NCBI RefSeq assembly: GCF_025244665.1
Contig: NZ_CP104205.1
Coordinates: forward strand, 2,167,001 to 2,231,000
DNA from: Maribacter litopenaei
GTDB lineage: Bacteria > Bacteroidota > Bacteroidia > Flavobacteriales > Flavobacteriaceae
Reading direction: 5' to 3'
DNA: 64,000 nt
This document shows positions 22,056-33,819 of the stretch, piece by piece. The notes under the pieces are model-generated. The model had not been told where the DNA came from, searched no databases, and saw nothing but the letters and a program-made list of their open reading frames with translations. The stretch's first letter is position 1. Each line of letters starts with the position of its first letter. A program made the position numbers and the translations under genes.

Positions 22056-23255
22056 ATGAAAAAATCGACAATTCATATTTTGTGCACTCTAATCTTCGGA
22101 TTATTCTCGATTAATGGTCAACAAACCGATGATAGTGAGAGAATGCGCAATGTCAGGAAATTCTTCAAGGATATTGAGGACAAAGCCATGGCCGAGGAGT
22201 TTGTTGGCGTGCGAACATCCAAAGGTCTTGTGGAAAATCTTTTTCCAATCCATTCTACAGGTGTGTCTACCATCCACATTACTACTGCCGCCAATAACTT
22301 TTTAAGAAGCCTGGATAAAGAGCAACTGACTAGAACTACTTTTAAGGTAGATGATCCTGAATGGCGAAAATGATCCAATGTGGATAACGGGATTTTTATT
22401 AGACAGGGAATATCTTTAAAAGAAATGAATCAGGACTAAAGAAAGTTGGCTTTTGAACTGATGCAGGAATCACTAAGTGCAAAAGGCCTTCAACTTAGCA
22501 AGGATATTATGAAAACGGACCATACTCCGGCCGAACTTAACAGTAGACCGGATATTTTTAGCGAGGAACTTTATTTTTTCACCATAATGGGTACTCCTTC
22601 CCTATCAGAGCCTTGGGGCTGGCAAATAGATGGCCATCATTTAGTGATAAATTATTTTGTTTTGGGCGACCAAGTTGTAATGTCACCTGTATTTATGGGT
22701 GGTGAACCCATTATTACTACTAGTGGTAAGTATGAGGGCAATACCCTTTTTCAAGACGAGCAGAATATGGGGTTACAATTTATGCAAACCTTAAATGAAG
22801 AACATCGAATGAAGGCTACCCTTAATAATGAAAAGAAGCATAATAACAATCAAGCCGAAGCCTTTAAGGATAATCTCATTTTAGAATTTGAAGGTTTACC
22901 TATGGCCGAAATTCCAAAGAACCAGCAGGAGATACTTCTAGACCTTATAGACCAATACATAAGTAATATGAAGGAAGGGCATCAAGAAATTAAAATGGAA
23001 GAGATAAAAAAGCACATAGACCAAACTTGGTTCGCCTGGGTGGGTTCCATAGAGGAGGATGCCGTATTCTATTACAGAATTCATAGTCCTGTTGTCCTAA
23101 TTGAGTTCGACCATCAAGGGGTAGTTGGAGTCCCTAATGTGGAAAGAAGAGGCCCCACCCGAAACCATATCCATACGGTAGTAAGAACACCAAACGGCAA
23201 TGATTATGGAAAGGATTTATTAAAACAGCATTTGGAATCATCACACAAAAATTAA
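22056..23255 (+). CDS. DUF3500 domain-containing secreted protein, with two in-frame stops
   Basis: A signal peptide (LIFGLFSINGQQ) is followed by a DUF3500-type protein: NNFLRSLDKEQLTRTTFKVDDPEW, LSEPWGWQIDGHHLVINYFV, MSPVFMGGEP and a C-terminal PTRNHIHTVVRTPNGNDYGKDLL. One continuous frame gives 399 aa apart from TGA at 22371 and TAA at 22437. Both are one-substitution changes inside GGTCC (TGATCC from TGGTCC) and GGACC (GACTAA from GACCAA). Function is unknown. It begins a run with the MBL-fold and dienelactone hydrolase genes and may share their mRNA. Confidence 0.78.
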
Positions 23256-23271
23256 CACTAAAAAATATGCC

Positions 23272-24136
23272 ATGAAAAAATTAGGAAATGTCATAATTAT
23301 TATACTACTGGCCAGCACTTCATTACAGGCACAACGAGATTTTAGTACCGTTGAAATAACTTCGGAAAAACTTACCGATAATGTCTACACTCTCTTTGGT
23401 GCGGGTGGAAATATTGGCCTCGCCATTGGGGAGGATGCGGCTTATCTTATTGATGACCAATTTGGATCACTTACGGAAAAAATAGTAGCCCATGTAAAAA
23501 CAATAACCGACAAACCCATCAATTTTGTACTAAATACCCACATGCATGGAGACCATACGGGGGGTAATGAAAATTTAGCAAATGCGGGAGCTCTTGTCAT
23601 AGCCCATGAAAATGTGAGAAAGCGTATGGTAAGCTCCGAGGAACCACAACCAAAGGAAGCTTGGCCGGTAGTCACTTTTAACGACAAGATGACCTTGCAC
23701 TTAAAAAATGGGAAAAGCGTGCATGCCATGCATGTAAATCCCGCCCATACGGATGGGGATACTTACTATTATTTTCCTGAGGACAATGTCATTCATATGG
23801 GTGATAATTTCTTTAGTGGACGCTATCCATATATCGACTTAAATTCGGAGGCGATATTGACGGGTTGATATCCAATACAACAATGGCCCTGGAACTAATT
23901 GACGATGAAACAAAAATCATACCTGGTCATGGTGCTATATCCTCAAAGACTGATTTAAAGGATTTTACCAAAATTTTGATTACCTTGAGGGAACGTGTTA
24001 AGGAAACCGAAGTTCCGGAAAATCATTGGAGGAAGTACAAAAAATGGGGCTATCCAAAGAGTGGGACGAGACCCATGGACAAGGCTTCATCAATGCGGAT
24101 CGGATTGTGGAATTTATTTATAAATCTGCCGATTAA
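23272..24136 (+). CDS. Secreted MBL-fold metallo-hydrolase (cyclase/B-lactamase-like), frame broken twice
   Basis: A signal peptide (IIILLASTSLQAQ) leads to a metallo-beta-lactamase fold with the zinc motif HMHGDH, then HVNPAHTDGDTYYYF, HMGDNFFSGRYPYID and IIPGHG. Repaired length is 288 aa, ending EFIYKSAD. Missing bases lie near 23846 (AATTCGGAGG for AATTCCGGAGG) and 24009 (ACCGAAG for ACCGGAAG). It resembles the exported QuiP/subclass-like hydrolases, but the substrate is unknown. Between the DUF3500 and dienelactone hydrolase genes with short gaps, likely an operon. Confidence 0.85.
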
Positions 24137-24148
24137 AAACTTAGTAAA

Positions 24149-25033
24149 ATGAAAGAGTTAAGGAAAGAAGACATTAAACAAGAGGTTTTTGACCTTTATG
24201 ACGACTATGCCCATAATAGGGTAAGCAGAAGATTGTTCATTGACAAATTATCCACTTATGCGGTAGGGGGAATTACGGTGTCATCCTTACTTAGTTTTAT
24301 CTCGCCGGATTATGTCAAAAAAATACAGATACAGGCGGATGACCCCAACTTAAAATCGGAATTCATCTATTATGATTCACCTAAGGGAGGAGGTTCCATA
24401 AAAGCATTGCTATCAAGACCAGCCGATGCAAAAGAACAGCTTCCGGGCATTGTAGTTGTACACGAAAACAGGGGATTGAACCCACATATTGAAGATGTAG
24501 GCAGACGCGCCGGATTGGCCGGGTTTATCTCCATAGCGCCCGATGCATTGACGCCATTGGGTGGTTATCCAGGGAGCGATGATGACGGACGCGAACTACA
24601 GAGAAAAAGGGACAGAAATGAAATGTTGGAAGATTTCATCGCAGCCTTTGATTACCTAAAAAACCATCCAGAGTGTAATGGAAAAGTAGGTGTCGTTGGT
24701 TTTTGTTTTGGTGGATGGATTTCCAACATGATGGCCGTTAAAGTATCGGACCTTGGAGCTGCCGTTCCTTTTTACGGAGGCCAGCCAACAGAGGATATTG
24801 ATAAGATAAATGCTCCATTATTACTTCACTTTGGAGAGCTGGATAAAAGAGTCAATGAAGGTTGGCCGGCTTATGAAGAAGCACTCAAGAAAAATGGAAA
24901 GGAATACGTGGCCTATGTATATGAAAATGCCAATCACGGTTTTCATAACGATACAACACCAAGATACGATCGTGAAGCTGCTGAATTGGCATGGAAACGT
25001 ACCATTGAATTTTTTAAGGCTAAACTTGCCTAA
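24149..25033 (+). CDS. Dienelactone hydrolase family protein
   Basis: The 294-aa alpha/beta hydrolase has the nucleophile-elbow GFCFGG (Cys as in dienelactone hydrolases), an acid near GELDKRVNEGWP and the histidine in NANHGFHND. The N-terminal region RRLFIDKLSTYAVGGITVSSLLSF resembles a Tat leader. Relatives hydrolyse lactones or esters. It follows the MBL-fold gene by 12 bases and its stop overlaps the stop of the convergent transglutaminase gene. Confidence 0.88.
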   Translation: MKELRKEDIKQEVFDLYDDYAHNRVSRRLFIDKLSTYAVGGITVSSLLSFISPDYVKKIQIQADDPNLKSEFIYYDSPKGGGSIKALLSRPADAKEQLPGIVVVHENRGLNPHIEDVGRRAGLAGFISIAPDALTPLGGYPGSDDDGRELQRKRDRNEMLEDFIAAFDYLKNHPECNGKVGVVGFCFGGWISNMMAVKVSDLGAAVPFYGGQPTEDIDKINAPLLLHFGELDKRVNEGWPAYEEALKKNGKEYVAYVYENANHGFHNDTTPRYDREAAELAWKRTIEFFKAKLA

Positions 25034-25920
25034 GCAACACGTGCAATGTCTACGGACACTTTAAGTTTGCTTTTTCCGCTTCCATAGACCACTCCCTTTA
25101 AGGGAGGGACGTCATAATAATCCCTTCCCCACCCTACCAATATATGTTGGTCCTTGGGGATTTGATTATTGGTTGGGTCAAAATCCACCCAACCGAAACC
25201 AGGAATAAATATGGAGAACCACGCATGGGAAGCATCCGCACCCACCAGTTTTTCCTTCCCTGGTGGTGGAAGCGTTTCAATGTAACCACTCACGTAACGA
25301 GCTGGCAAACCCACAGATCTGATACAGGCAATGGCAATTTGTGCAAAATCCTGGCATACCCCTTTTTTCTCACGCATGACCTCTTCCACTGGAGTTGAAA
25401 TACTGGTAAAACCCGAAACAAAATCGAAATCGGTGTAGATACGTTGCATTAATTCGTAAGCAGCATCAAAAACAGAACGATTTCCTTGAAATGACTTTTC
25501 TGCATACGCTTTAATGTCCTTATTGGTCTGCCTTATAAATATGGATTCCAACACAAACTGTTTTGCATCCATAATGGTAGCATCATTTCCATTGAGGGCA
25601 TAAAGGGCCTCGTTCATGGTTATTTTTCTACAGGCATCCGATAAAAATGAATCGTAAAAAAATCCAAAGTCCCTAATTATTTTGCTTTTGGTAGTGACTT
25701 TTAGAGTGTCGTGCTCTGTCTGAATGGAAAATCGGGTTATAAAATTTCCAAAAAAATCAACCCTTTCGGTTATTTCAGCAGGTCCGGGACTAATATTTAT
25801 TTTGTAATCCAATAATTCCTGTCCATCCGACCTACGAGGACGTAATGTCGCAATATTATGGCAGTAATTTACCGGGGCATTATATTTATAAGTGGTGATA
25901 TGCGTTACGTTGAAAACCAT
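25030..25920 (-). CDS. Transglutaminase-like protein with bacterial transglutaminase N-terminal domain
   Basis: The 296-aa cytoplasmic protein has the N-terminal beta domain HITTYKYNAPVNYCHNIATLRPR. The papain-like core carries the Cys (GVCQDFAQIA), His (DASHAWFSIF) and Asp (WVDFDPTNN) triad. It ends the three-gene island with ATP-grasp/alpha-E and DUF2126 genes, starting 2 bases after the ATP-grasp stop. In this conserved gene set the transglutaminase-like domain is predicted to cleave or transfer peptide amide bonds. Substrate unknown. Confidence 0.9.
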   Translation of the reverse strand: MVFNVTHITTYKYNAPVNYCHNIATLRPRRSDGQELLDYKINISPGPAEITERVDFFGNFITRFSIQTEHDTLKVTTKSKIIRDFGFFYDSFLSDACRKITMNEALYALNGNDATIMDAKQFVLESIFIRQTNKDIKAYAEKSFQGNRSVFDAAYELMQRIYTDFDFVSGFTSISTPVEEVMREKKGVCQDFAQIAIACIRSVGLPARYVSGYIETLPPPGKEKLVGADASHAWFSIFIPGFGWVDFDPTNNQIPKDQHILVGWGRDYYDVPPLKGVVYGSGKSKLKVSVDIARVA

Positions 25921-25922
25921 AT

Positions 25923-28485
25923 TTAAATGGGAAAAGACTGTGTAAACATTTGGGTCTGTCTATCTGTATGGTTAAAATAGGTACCAGTGATGGATTGGGA
26001 GGTCTTGTACAATAAATCCGAAAGCTCCTCAAGTAAGATGTCCAATTCCTGGCGTACCACGTCGTTCTTAGATTTCGTCAAACTTAATTTTGAAGAATCC
26101 GAAAGTCGCAACTTTGAAAAGGCACTAAAAACATATTTCTGATAATTGGTCAACTGCTGATCTTTTCTTGAATGAGGTAATCTAGCAATATCCTTCTGCA
26201 ACCTCTTTATCATAAAAGTCAAGGATCCGGCATATTCAACATCCGTAATTACCAAATCCAAAACATGCTCCAATTGAATATAGGAGCGATAACTATACCT
26301 GTAAATATTTAAACTTTCATGACTGGTAAGGAGATATTCCAACAGGTCGTACTCAACCTGTGTATCGTATTTTACGGCCAATAAAGAGCGGCACTTCGTT
26401 ATAGTCAACATACTCTGTTCCAATTGCAGACCAATGAAGTAAAGCAATAATCCTTGCTGGACCATGATGCTTTCCTCAATAAGCCCCATGAAGGCAATTA
26501 ACCGGGTAATTAATTGATTAAGTACTTTTAGAATTCTCAATATAGAGGGGTTTTCTTCCTCTTGAAAACTTTGCCATAGTTTTTGTATATTTTCAAAAAC
26601 CCGCCACATATCCGATGACCAAAGGTTACGAATGGAATAATAAGAATTGCTGAACATACCAATGGTATGGGCCAAGCTACCCACCCTATCTTTATCACGT
26701 ATTACGGAAAGCATTTCCTCATAGGGGTTATCCATAGCAGGAGTGCCTTCCTTGGTCTTTTCCGAAAAACCAGGATAGGTACCGGTCATATGTGTAACGG
26801 CTTTTAAAAGAACCTGAATTTTTATGGAATCGGGTTTCTCATCCCTATTTTGCATCATGGCCATTTGACGCATAACCGTTCTGATAAAACGGGCATTCAC
26901 AAGGGTACGACCTACGTATCTCCCTGCCCAAAACAAATTCTCCGCAGTAAGACTGGGCAAGTCATCCAGCCCGGATAAGGCGATAGCTGACTTCTGTTCC
27001 CAATTCTTGTTTTTATCCTCTTTAACTATCTGATCACCAACTACCCAAAAATCCTTGCTTGTACCCCCTCTTTGATTGGATACACGTACTGTTTTGCTAT
27101 CCGGGGCCACCCTTACCAATCCACCAGGCATCACACTGTACTGATTACCATAGGCAATTGAAAATGCCCTGGTAACCACATTTCTAGGTTCCAAGGAGCC
27201 CTGTGTGAGATTAGGTGCCGTTGAAAAATTTATTTGCTCCTGGGCTACAAATCTATAAGGTCTCTGTAATATCTGTGCTTTAAGGGATTCCAATTGGTCA
27301 AAACTCAAAAACTTGCCGAAATAGATACTTTCCCTGTTGGTCCTATCTATTCGTTTAACTACTAGATTTGAGAGATTGTTTAGTACATAGTTTTTCTCCT
27401 TTTCCTGCCCACACCACCAAGACGCGATTTGAGGAAGGATTAGATTCTCATTTAAAAAATATCTTGAAATGGCGGGCATAAAGGGTATCAAACCTGGATT
27501 TTCTATGACCCCGCTTCCTACCGGATTGATAACAGATACATTCTTTCTTCGAACCACATCCGGAAGACCGGCAACACCCAAATGGGAATCCTCCCTAAGT
27601 TCCAAAGGATCCGAAAAGGCGTCGTCTACCCTACGGAGAACCACATCTATTCTTTTTAAACCTTGTAAGGATTTCATCCAAAGGAATCCATCCCGTACCA
27701 CCAAATCATTCCCCTGTACCAAGGGGTATCCTAAAAACGAAGCCATATAGGCATGCTCAAAATAGGTTTCGTTATGGGATCCAGGTGTTAAAATGACAAT
27801 GTTGGGGTTGTCCTTCTTTCCAGGGGCAGCATCAATCAACATTTGATGAAATTCCATGAAGAAGCTCGATAAACGGGTTACGTTCATCTTAGAATACATT
27901 TCGGGAGTGTCCTACTGGTTGTAGACCTATTTTCTAGGGCATATCCCATTCCCGAGGGTGCCTCAGTACGATCATTCACCACCCATAATCTACCGTCAGT
28001 GCCTCCGGCTAAATCGGCCGCATAAATTGAGAGTAGCTTTTCAGTCGTGTATTCAATTCCGAACACTGTCTTAAAAAGCCCCTATGCCCATAAATTACCT
28101 CATGTGGAATAATGCCGTCCTTTATCAACCTGCGCTCCCCATAGGCATCCTTTAGAACCAAATTCAATAACTCGGCCCTCTGTTTTAAACCCGCTTCTAT
28201 CGTTTCCCACTCACTTCTATGCATGACCAGTGGAACCACATTAAGATTCCAAGGACGGTGCATACCTTGTGGATCATTATATACATTGTAAGTGACCCCA
28301 TTCTCCAAAAGCAACCAATCGATATCCTTCTGACGACCTGAAAGTCCATTTTCGCCCAATTTATCGAAACTGGTGAACAGTTTTTTCCAATACCCCTTTA
28401 CCTCATTGCTAGAGTTGAACAACTCGTCATTCCCAAATTTTGTTGAATAGGTATTTAACCAGCTTGCCTTCGTAGTTGTGGACAT
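25923..28485 (-). CDS. Circularly permuted ATP-grasp / alpha-E (DUF404-DUF407-DUF403) fusion, frame broken twice
   Basis: Repaired length is 854 aa. The N-terminal half is the circularly permuted ATP-grasp type 2 domain (DWLLLENGVTYNVYNDPQG; GHRGFLRQCSG; LWVVNDRTEAPSGMGYALENR). The C-terminal part, from about residue 490, is the alpha-helical alpha-E domain (MLSVIRDKDRVGSLAHTIGMFSN; SLNIYRYSYRSYIQLEHVLDLV). ATP-grasp enzymes form amide bonds with ATP. Missing bases lie near 28061 (TTCCGAAC for TTCCGGAAC) and 27902. Separate genes in many genomes are fused here. It is the middle gene of the island. Confidence 0.9.
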
Positions 28486-28498
28486 TAAATTCTGCTAA

Positions 28499-31400
28499 TT
28501 ACTTCTTTCTTAAATCCGTTACATGGGGATATTCCGGATTTATAGGTATCTCTTTGTATGCAAATGTATTCGAAGCAACCTTAGGTTGTACCATTCTGCC
28601 CGCAAAATTTGTTGAAGGAGCCACTTCCATCGGTGTGACTTCACCTTGGGTGTGCCCAAACTCCCAAAATCGATTGATTCTCCTCGATTCTGCCTCATAG
28701 CTATTTACGGGATAGGTATCATATGAACGACCGCCCGGATGCGAAACAAAGTAGGTACAACCCCCTATGGATTTTTTGTTCCAGTCATCGACAATGTCAA
28801 AAACCAACGGTGTATCTACGCCAATGGTCGGATGGAGGGCAGACCAGGGCTCCCATGCCTTAAATCTAACACCTGCTACATATTCACCCTTGGTTCCTGT
28901 GGGACTTAATTCCACTTTAATTCCATTACAAGTCAAGGTATACCTTTCTTCGGTGAAATTTTTCACTTTCACCTGTACCCTTTCCAATGAGGAATCTACA
29001 TATCTTGCCGTTCCCCTACCGGACATTTCTTCGCCCAATACGTTCCAAGGCTCTATAGCCATTCGCAGTTCCATTTGTATTCCATTGATTTCTACCATTC
29101 CATACAATGGGAAACGGAATTCGAAAAATGGGTCGAACCAATCCAATTTAAATGGGTAGTCCGCATCGTTCAGTTGTTCCACTATATCTTTTATATCCTC
29201 TTTCACGTAGTGTTCTAACAGGAATTTATCATGAAGTTCCGTACCCCATCGTACCAAATCGTGCTTATACGGTTTTTTCCAAAACCAAGATACCAGTGTA
29301 CGAACCAATAACATCTGCATTAAGCTCATTTGGGCGTGAGGGGGCATATCAAAAGCACGAAGTTCCAAAATTCCCAAACGACCCGATGAAGAATCCGGGG
29401 AATACAATTTATCGATACAAAATTCCGCCCGATGGGTATTACCTGTGATATCCGTCAGCAAATGCCTAAAGAGACGGTCTGTTAACCAAAATGGGACTTC
29501 TTTGTCCTCCGGGATTTGGGAAAATGCAATTTCCAATTCATACAAATTCTCCAATCGTGCTTCATCCACCCGTGGTGCCTGACTCGTAGGTCCTATAAAC
29601 GCTCCGAGAAAATAGGTAAGAAAGACCCGGGTGATGTTGCCAAAAGGTCAACAAACTACGTAATAACTGTGGATTTCGTAATAGCGGACTGTCACCCGGA
29701 GTTGGCCCGCCAAGCGTTACGTGATTTCCTCCACCTGTTCCCGTATGTTTACCGTCCAACATAAACTTTTCGGTACCCAAACGGGACTTCTTTGCTTCCT
29801 CGTACAGTTTTAGGGTGTTTTCAGTAAGTTCCTTCCAGTTATTTGCGGGGTGTACGTTGACCTCTATAACTCCAGGGTCCGGCGTTACTTTTAACACCTC
29901 TAAACGGTTATCCCGTGGTGGTTCATATCCTTCCAAAATAACGGGAACCTTTAATTCTTTTGCCGTTGCTTCTATACTGGCTATCAAATCCAAGAAATCA
30001 TCGGCACTGTCCAATGGTGGCAAGAACAAAAACAATTTATCCTCACGGACTTCCGTACATATGGCAGTTCGAACAAAGGGATGATTTTTATCGGCATTCA
30101 TCCCATCACTTTGCATTCGTTCATTCAAATCGTGCCCATATGGCTTTAAATGGGGCTTGGCCTCGAACAATTCCGGCTCGGCAGTAGGTTCCGATGGAAT
30201 TTTTGGATTTTTTGGTAAAGATTCCAATGGCAAACGCAAACCTATGGGCGAGTTACCCGGACTCAAGAAGAGATGGGTACCTCTGAACTCCCATGGATTT
30301 GTAATCCATCGATTACCTTTTTTATTCAATGGCAATACATGTCCAACACTTTTACCGACGCCCTGTTCCAAGACCTCACCCAATTTTTTCCTAAGGGCGG
30401 TATCCTTTTCATTATATTCCTTTGGGTCTATATCTAAGGGAAGTTTGCGTTCTTCCCATAAAAAGTAGAAAGCATCTTCATAGGCTGGGATAATCGATTC
30501 ATCTGAACACTTCAAAAACTTGGTTAGAGATTTTAAAAATGTGGATGTAATATTGTCCGGAAGCTCATATTTTTTGGTAAAGGAAGCTAGTAACTCAGGG
30601 TTTTCCCAAACCATCTCACCGTCTTTTCTCCAATGGATCCCTATAAGCCAGCGGGGCAATGGTTCACCAGGGTACCATTTACCCTGGGCATGGTGCAATA
30701 GTCCACCTTTACCAAAAGTATCCAACAAACGGAGCGAAAGGGAACTTGCCAATTGCCGTTTATGGTCACCATCAGCGGCCGTATTCCATTCTTCCGATTC
30801 CATATCGTCTATGGATACGAACGTTGGTTCTCCCCCCATAGTCAAACGCACATCATTTTCTTGCAACTCTTCCTCGACCGCAAATCCGAGATTATAAATA
30901 GCCTGCCACTGGTCTTCAGTGTAAGGTTTTGTCACTCGGGGGGATTCAAAAATTCGGGTCACGGAATTATCGAACTCAAACTCGGTTTCACAGGGATCGG
31001 TCAATCCGTATACCGGAGCAGCACTTTCAAACGAAGGTGTGCAGGCAAGGGGAATATGTCCTTCTCCTGCCAAAAGTCCGGAGGTTGCGTCTAGACCAAT
31101 CCAACCTGCACCTGGCAGATATACCTCGGCCCAAGCATGCAAATCGGTAAAATCCTCCTCAGGGCCGGACGGACCGTCCAATGATTTTTCATCCGCTTTC
31201 AACTGCACCAAATAACCCGAGACGAAGCGTGCCGCCAACCCTAAATGTCTAAGTGTCTGTACCAAAAGCCACGCGAAATCCCTACAGGAACCCAGTTTTC
31301 TTTCCAGTGTTTCCTCACAGGTCTGTACCCCAGGCTCCATACGGATGGTATAATTCAGAAAATTATATAAATCCTGATTGAGTCCCGTTAAAAAATCGAT

Positions 31401-31824
31401 ACTACGCCTAGGAGTTCTATCAATGTTGGACAGCCATTCCTTTAAAAGGGACCATCCTCTGTAATTTCCAAATAGGGTAGTAATTCCTTTTTGAGATCTG
31501 GCTTGTAGGTAAACGGAAAATCCTCCACCGATTCCTCTACGAAAAAATCGAAGGGATTTATCGTTTTCATATCGGCAATAATTTCCACATCTATGGAAAG
31601 CTCATCCGTTTTTTCCGGAAAGACCAGTCGAGCTAAGTAATTCCCAAATGGATCTTGCTGCCAATTAAAAAAATGGTTTTCTCGGCTTTATCTTAATGGA
31701 ATACGCTTCAATTGGGGTTCTGCTGTGGGGCGCCGGTCTTAGCCGGAATATATGGGGTGAAAGATTTACCCTTCTATCATATTTATATCTCGGTACTATG
31801 TTTAATTGCAACTTTTAAAGCCAT
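28499..31824 (-). CDS. Transglutaminase-DUF2126 large protein, frame broken four times
   Basis: Repaired length is 1107 aa from MALKVAIKHS at 31824. An N-terminal transglutaminase N domain (NLSPHIFRLRPAPHSRTPIEA; HFFNWQQDPFGNYLARLV) leads to a transglutaminase core (GSCRDFAWLLVQTLRHLG; DLHAWAEVYLPGAGWIGLDAT), then the long DUF2126 domain (MGGEPTFVSIDDME; GTGGGNHVTLGGPTPGDSPLLRNP). Breaks: extra A on the coding strand at 31790, 31682 and 29607 (each CCG-A-GA), and a missing base near 31449 (GGTCCC). DUF2126 is predicted to have ligase-like activity. It leads the operon with ATP-grasp/alpha-E and transglutaminase genes. Confidence 0.88.
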
Positions 31825-32108
31825 AAAATCATTTGTTTCAAGCCTAACTAAGATAAAGACTTAATTTCCAATAATCGATTTTTAAAGTTGTTTCCTTGTG
31901 ATTTTTATCCAAATGATAGTTCCAGGGATTTTTTTTGCAGAAATAACATTTTATCTGTCCATATAAAATATACCATATCTCCATAGAAATTTGGAATCAC
32001 TATCTTGCTATAGATTACGTTGGAATTCTTTGCGAACTCATTTATCAGAATGTTCTAAAACAATTTAAACCTATACCAAAATATTTAATTCAAAAACATA
32101 TTAACCAA

Positions 32109-32908
32109 GTGAAAACCAAATTAACGCTAACGATTGCAGCCATTTCAACTACTTTATTAGGTGTGGCACAGGAACCGGACTGGGAAAAAATGTATAAGGA
32201 ATCCCGGAAAACGGAGGTCTACGAACCTGTACCTCCAAAGGTTACCCCGGGCAAGAAATCCAGTGAGGCACCTTCAGATGCTATTGTCCTTTTTGATGGA
32301 TCCGATTTAGAAAAGTGACCTATGACAACCCGGATAATCCGGAGACCTGGAAAGTGGACAACGGCATATTGACAGTTAATAAAAAAGCGGGTAGTTTGAC
32401 CACGAAAGATGCGTACATGGACTACCAACTGCATTTAGAGTATCGCATTCCCGAGGAGATTACTGGAGAGGGTCAAAGCCGAGGAAATAGCGGAATTTTC
32501 TTAGCGTACCTTGGGCTAGATGAAAGTGGCCTTTTCGAAGACGGATATGAAATCCAAATATTGGACAATTATAACAATGAAACCTATGTTAACGGCCAAG
32601 TAGGGTCTATGTACAAACAATCCATTCCTTTAGCGAATGCCGCAAAGAAACCAGGAGAATGGCAGACCTATGATATCGTATGGAAAGCACCCGGATTTAA
32701 TGAGGATGGCAGTTTATCCTCTCCTGCAACGGTTACTGCATTACATAATGGAGTCTTAGTCCAAAATCATTATGAACTTAAGGGCATAACCCCATGGATA
32801 GATCCACCAAGCTACCGAAATCATAGTCCTTCCCCTATTCGCCTACAGGCTCACGGAGACCCAAGTGAACCCATTAGCTTTCGAAATATTTGGCTCAGGA
32901 GATTATAA
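32109..32908 (+). CDS. DUF1080 (3-keto-disaccharide hydrolase-like) secreted protein, frame broken
   Basis: A signal peptide ([15 protein letters not shown]) and a linker lead to the DUF1080 jelly-roll: [56 protein letters not shown], and [22 protein letters not shown]. Repaired length is 266 aa. One base is missing near 32317 (GTGACC for GTGGACC). The start used is GTG at 32109. Family members bind or hydrolyse glycans, with some acting on 3-keto-glycosides. It stands alone, with 284 bases upstream in which I see no clear promoter. Confidence 0.87.
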
Positions 32909-32934
32909 TTCTAAGTTTACATTTTTTTAAAATC

Positions 32935-33294
32935 ATGAGCGAAACTAAAAAACATCGAATTTATACCATGTCCTTCGCGGGAGTATATCCCCATTACATT
33001 GCAAAAGCCGAAAAAAAGGGTAGAACAAAAGAAGAAGTAGATAACATTATTTTCTGGTTGACAGGTTATGATCAGGAATCCTTGGCGAAGATCATTGAGA
33101 GTAAAACGAATTTTGAGACATTTTTTGAGGAAGCCCCGCGTCTAAATCCAAATGTTTCTAAAATTACTGGGGTAATTTGTGGCCATCGGGTTGAGGAGAT
33201 TGAGGACAAACTGATGCAAAAGGTTCGGTATTTGGATAAATTGGTAGATGAATTGGCAAAAGGAAAATCCATGGAAAAGATTTTACGTCAATAG
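32935..33294 (+). CDS. DUF2200 domain-containing protein
   Basis: The 119-aa cytoplasmic protein starts at [12 protein letters not shown] and carries the DUF2200 pattern [56 protein letters not shown]. Relatives are annotated as uncharacterised. The frame is intact. It lies 26 bases after the DUF1080 gene on the same strand, so read-through is possible, and it precedes the sulfur regulon. Confidence 0.85.
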   Translation: MSETKKHRIYTMSFAGVYPHYIAKAEKKGRTKEEVDNIIFWLTGYDQESLAKIIESKTNFETFFEEAPRLNPNVSKITGVICGHRVEEIEDKLMQKVRYLDKLVDELAKGKSMEKILRQ

Positions 33295-33360
33295 ATTGTT
33301 AGCATTAAGATAAATTAAACCTTTGGCAGAACTTCAACTAAAAAAAGTCCCCCAACGTCT

Positions 33361-33404
33361 GTAACAAAGGTTACCTATATAACCGTTTATATAATTTATT
33401 TTTG
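33361..33404 (+). promoter_or_regulatory. Sulfur-regulon operator 1 and promoter of the DUF983-crp operon
   Basis: Dyad GTAAC-AAAG-GTTAC at 33361-33374 and -7 box TATTTTTG at 33397-33404, centre-to-centre 33 bp. It precedes the regulator's own operon, so autoregulation is likely. The GTG at 33404 lies in the -7 box, which rules it out as a start codon. Confidence 0.82.
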
Positions 33405-33421
33405 TGGCAAAATTCCAAGGT

Positions 33422-33811
33422 ATGTTTAGCAAAGGTTCCAAACTATATAGTATTCTATTTTTAAAATGTCCTAGATGTCACGAGGGTGCATTTTTAGAAG
33501 CCCATCCTTACAAATTAAGTAATTTTAATAAAGTGAAGGAACATTGCCCAAAATGCAATCTCAAATATAGTATTGAGCCAAGTTTTTATTATGGTAGTAT
33601 GTATGTTTCCTATGCTGTAGGAGTTGCTGTTGCAGTCGCAGTGTACGTTTTGACACTTATATTTGGTTTGGAATTAAGCATACTTGGTCTCTTTGGATCA
33701 ATTGTGGCCGTTCTCGTGTTGACCATGCCATGGATTGCGGCAGTATCAAAATCTATTTGGGCCAATTTCTTCTTTGACTATAATAAAGAAATTGCGGAAA
33801 AAGTTAAATAA
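33422..33811 (+). CDS. DUF983 family zinc-ribbon membrane protein
   Basis: The start is taken as MFSKGSKLYS at 33422, because the upstream GTG at 33404 is within the promoter. The 129-aa protein has two CxxC pairs (KCPRCHEGAF; HCPKCNLKYS) forming a zinc ribbon, then two membrane helices (YAVGVAVAVAVYVLTLIFG; GSIVAVLVLTMPWIAAVS). Family function is unknown. It is the first gene of a two-gene operon with the Crp/Fnr regulator 8 bases downstream. Confidence 0.85.
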   Translation: MFSKGSKLYSILFLKCPRCHEGAFLEAHPYKLSNFNKVKEHCPKCNLKYSIEPSFYYGSMYVSYAVGVAVAVAVYVLTLIFGLELSILGLFGSIVAVLVLTMPWIAAVSKSIWANFFFDYNKEIAEKVK

Positions 33812-33819
33812 GTACTTCA

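Noticed and set aside
33404..33421. GTG start codon for the DUF983 protein
   Set aside because: It lies on the last base of the -7 box TATTTTTG, so it would be upstream of the transcription start. The ATG at 33422 is used instead.
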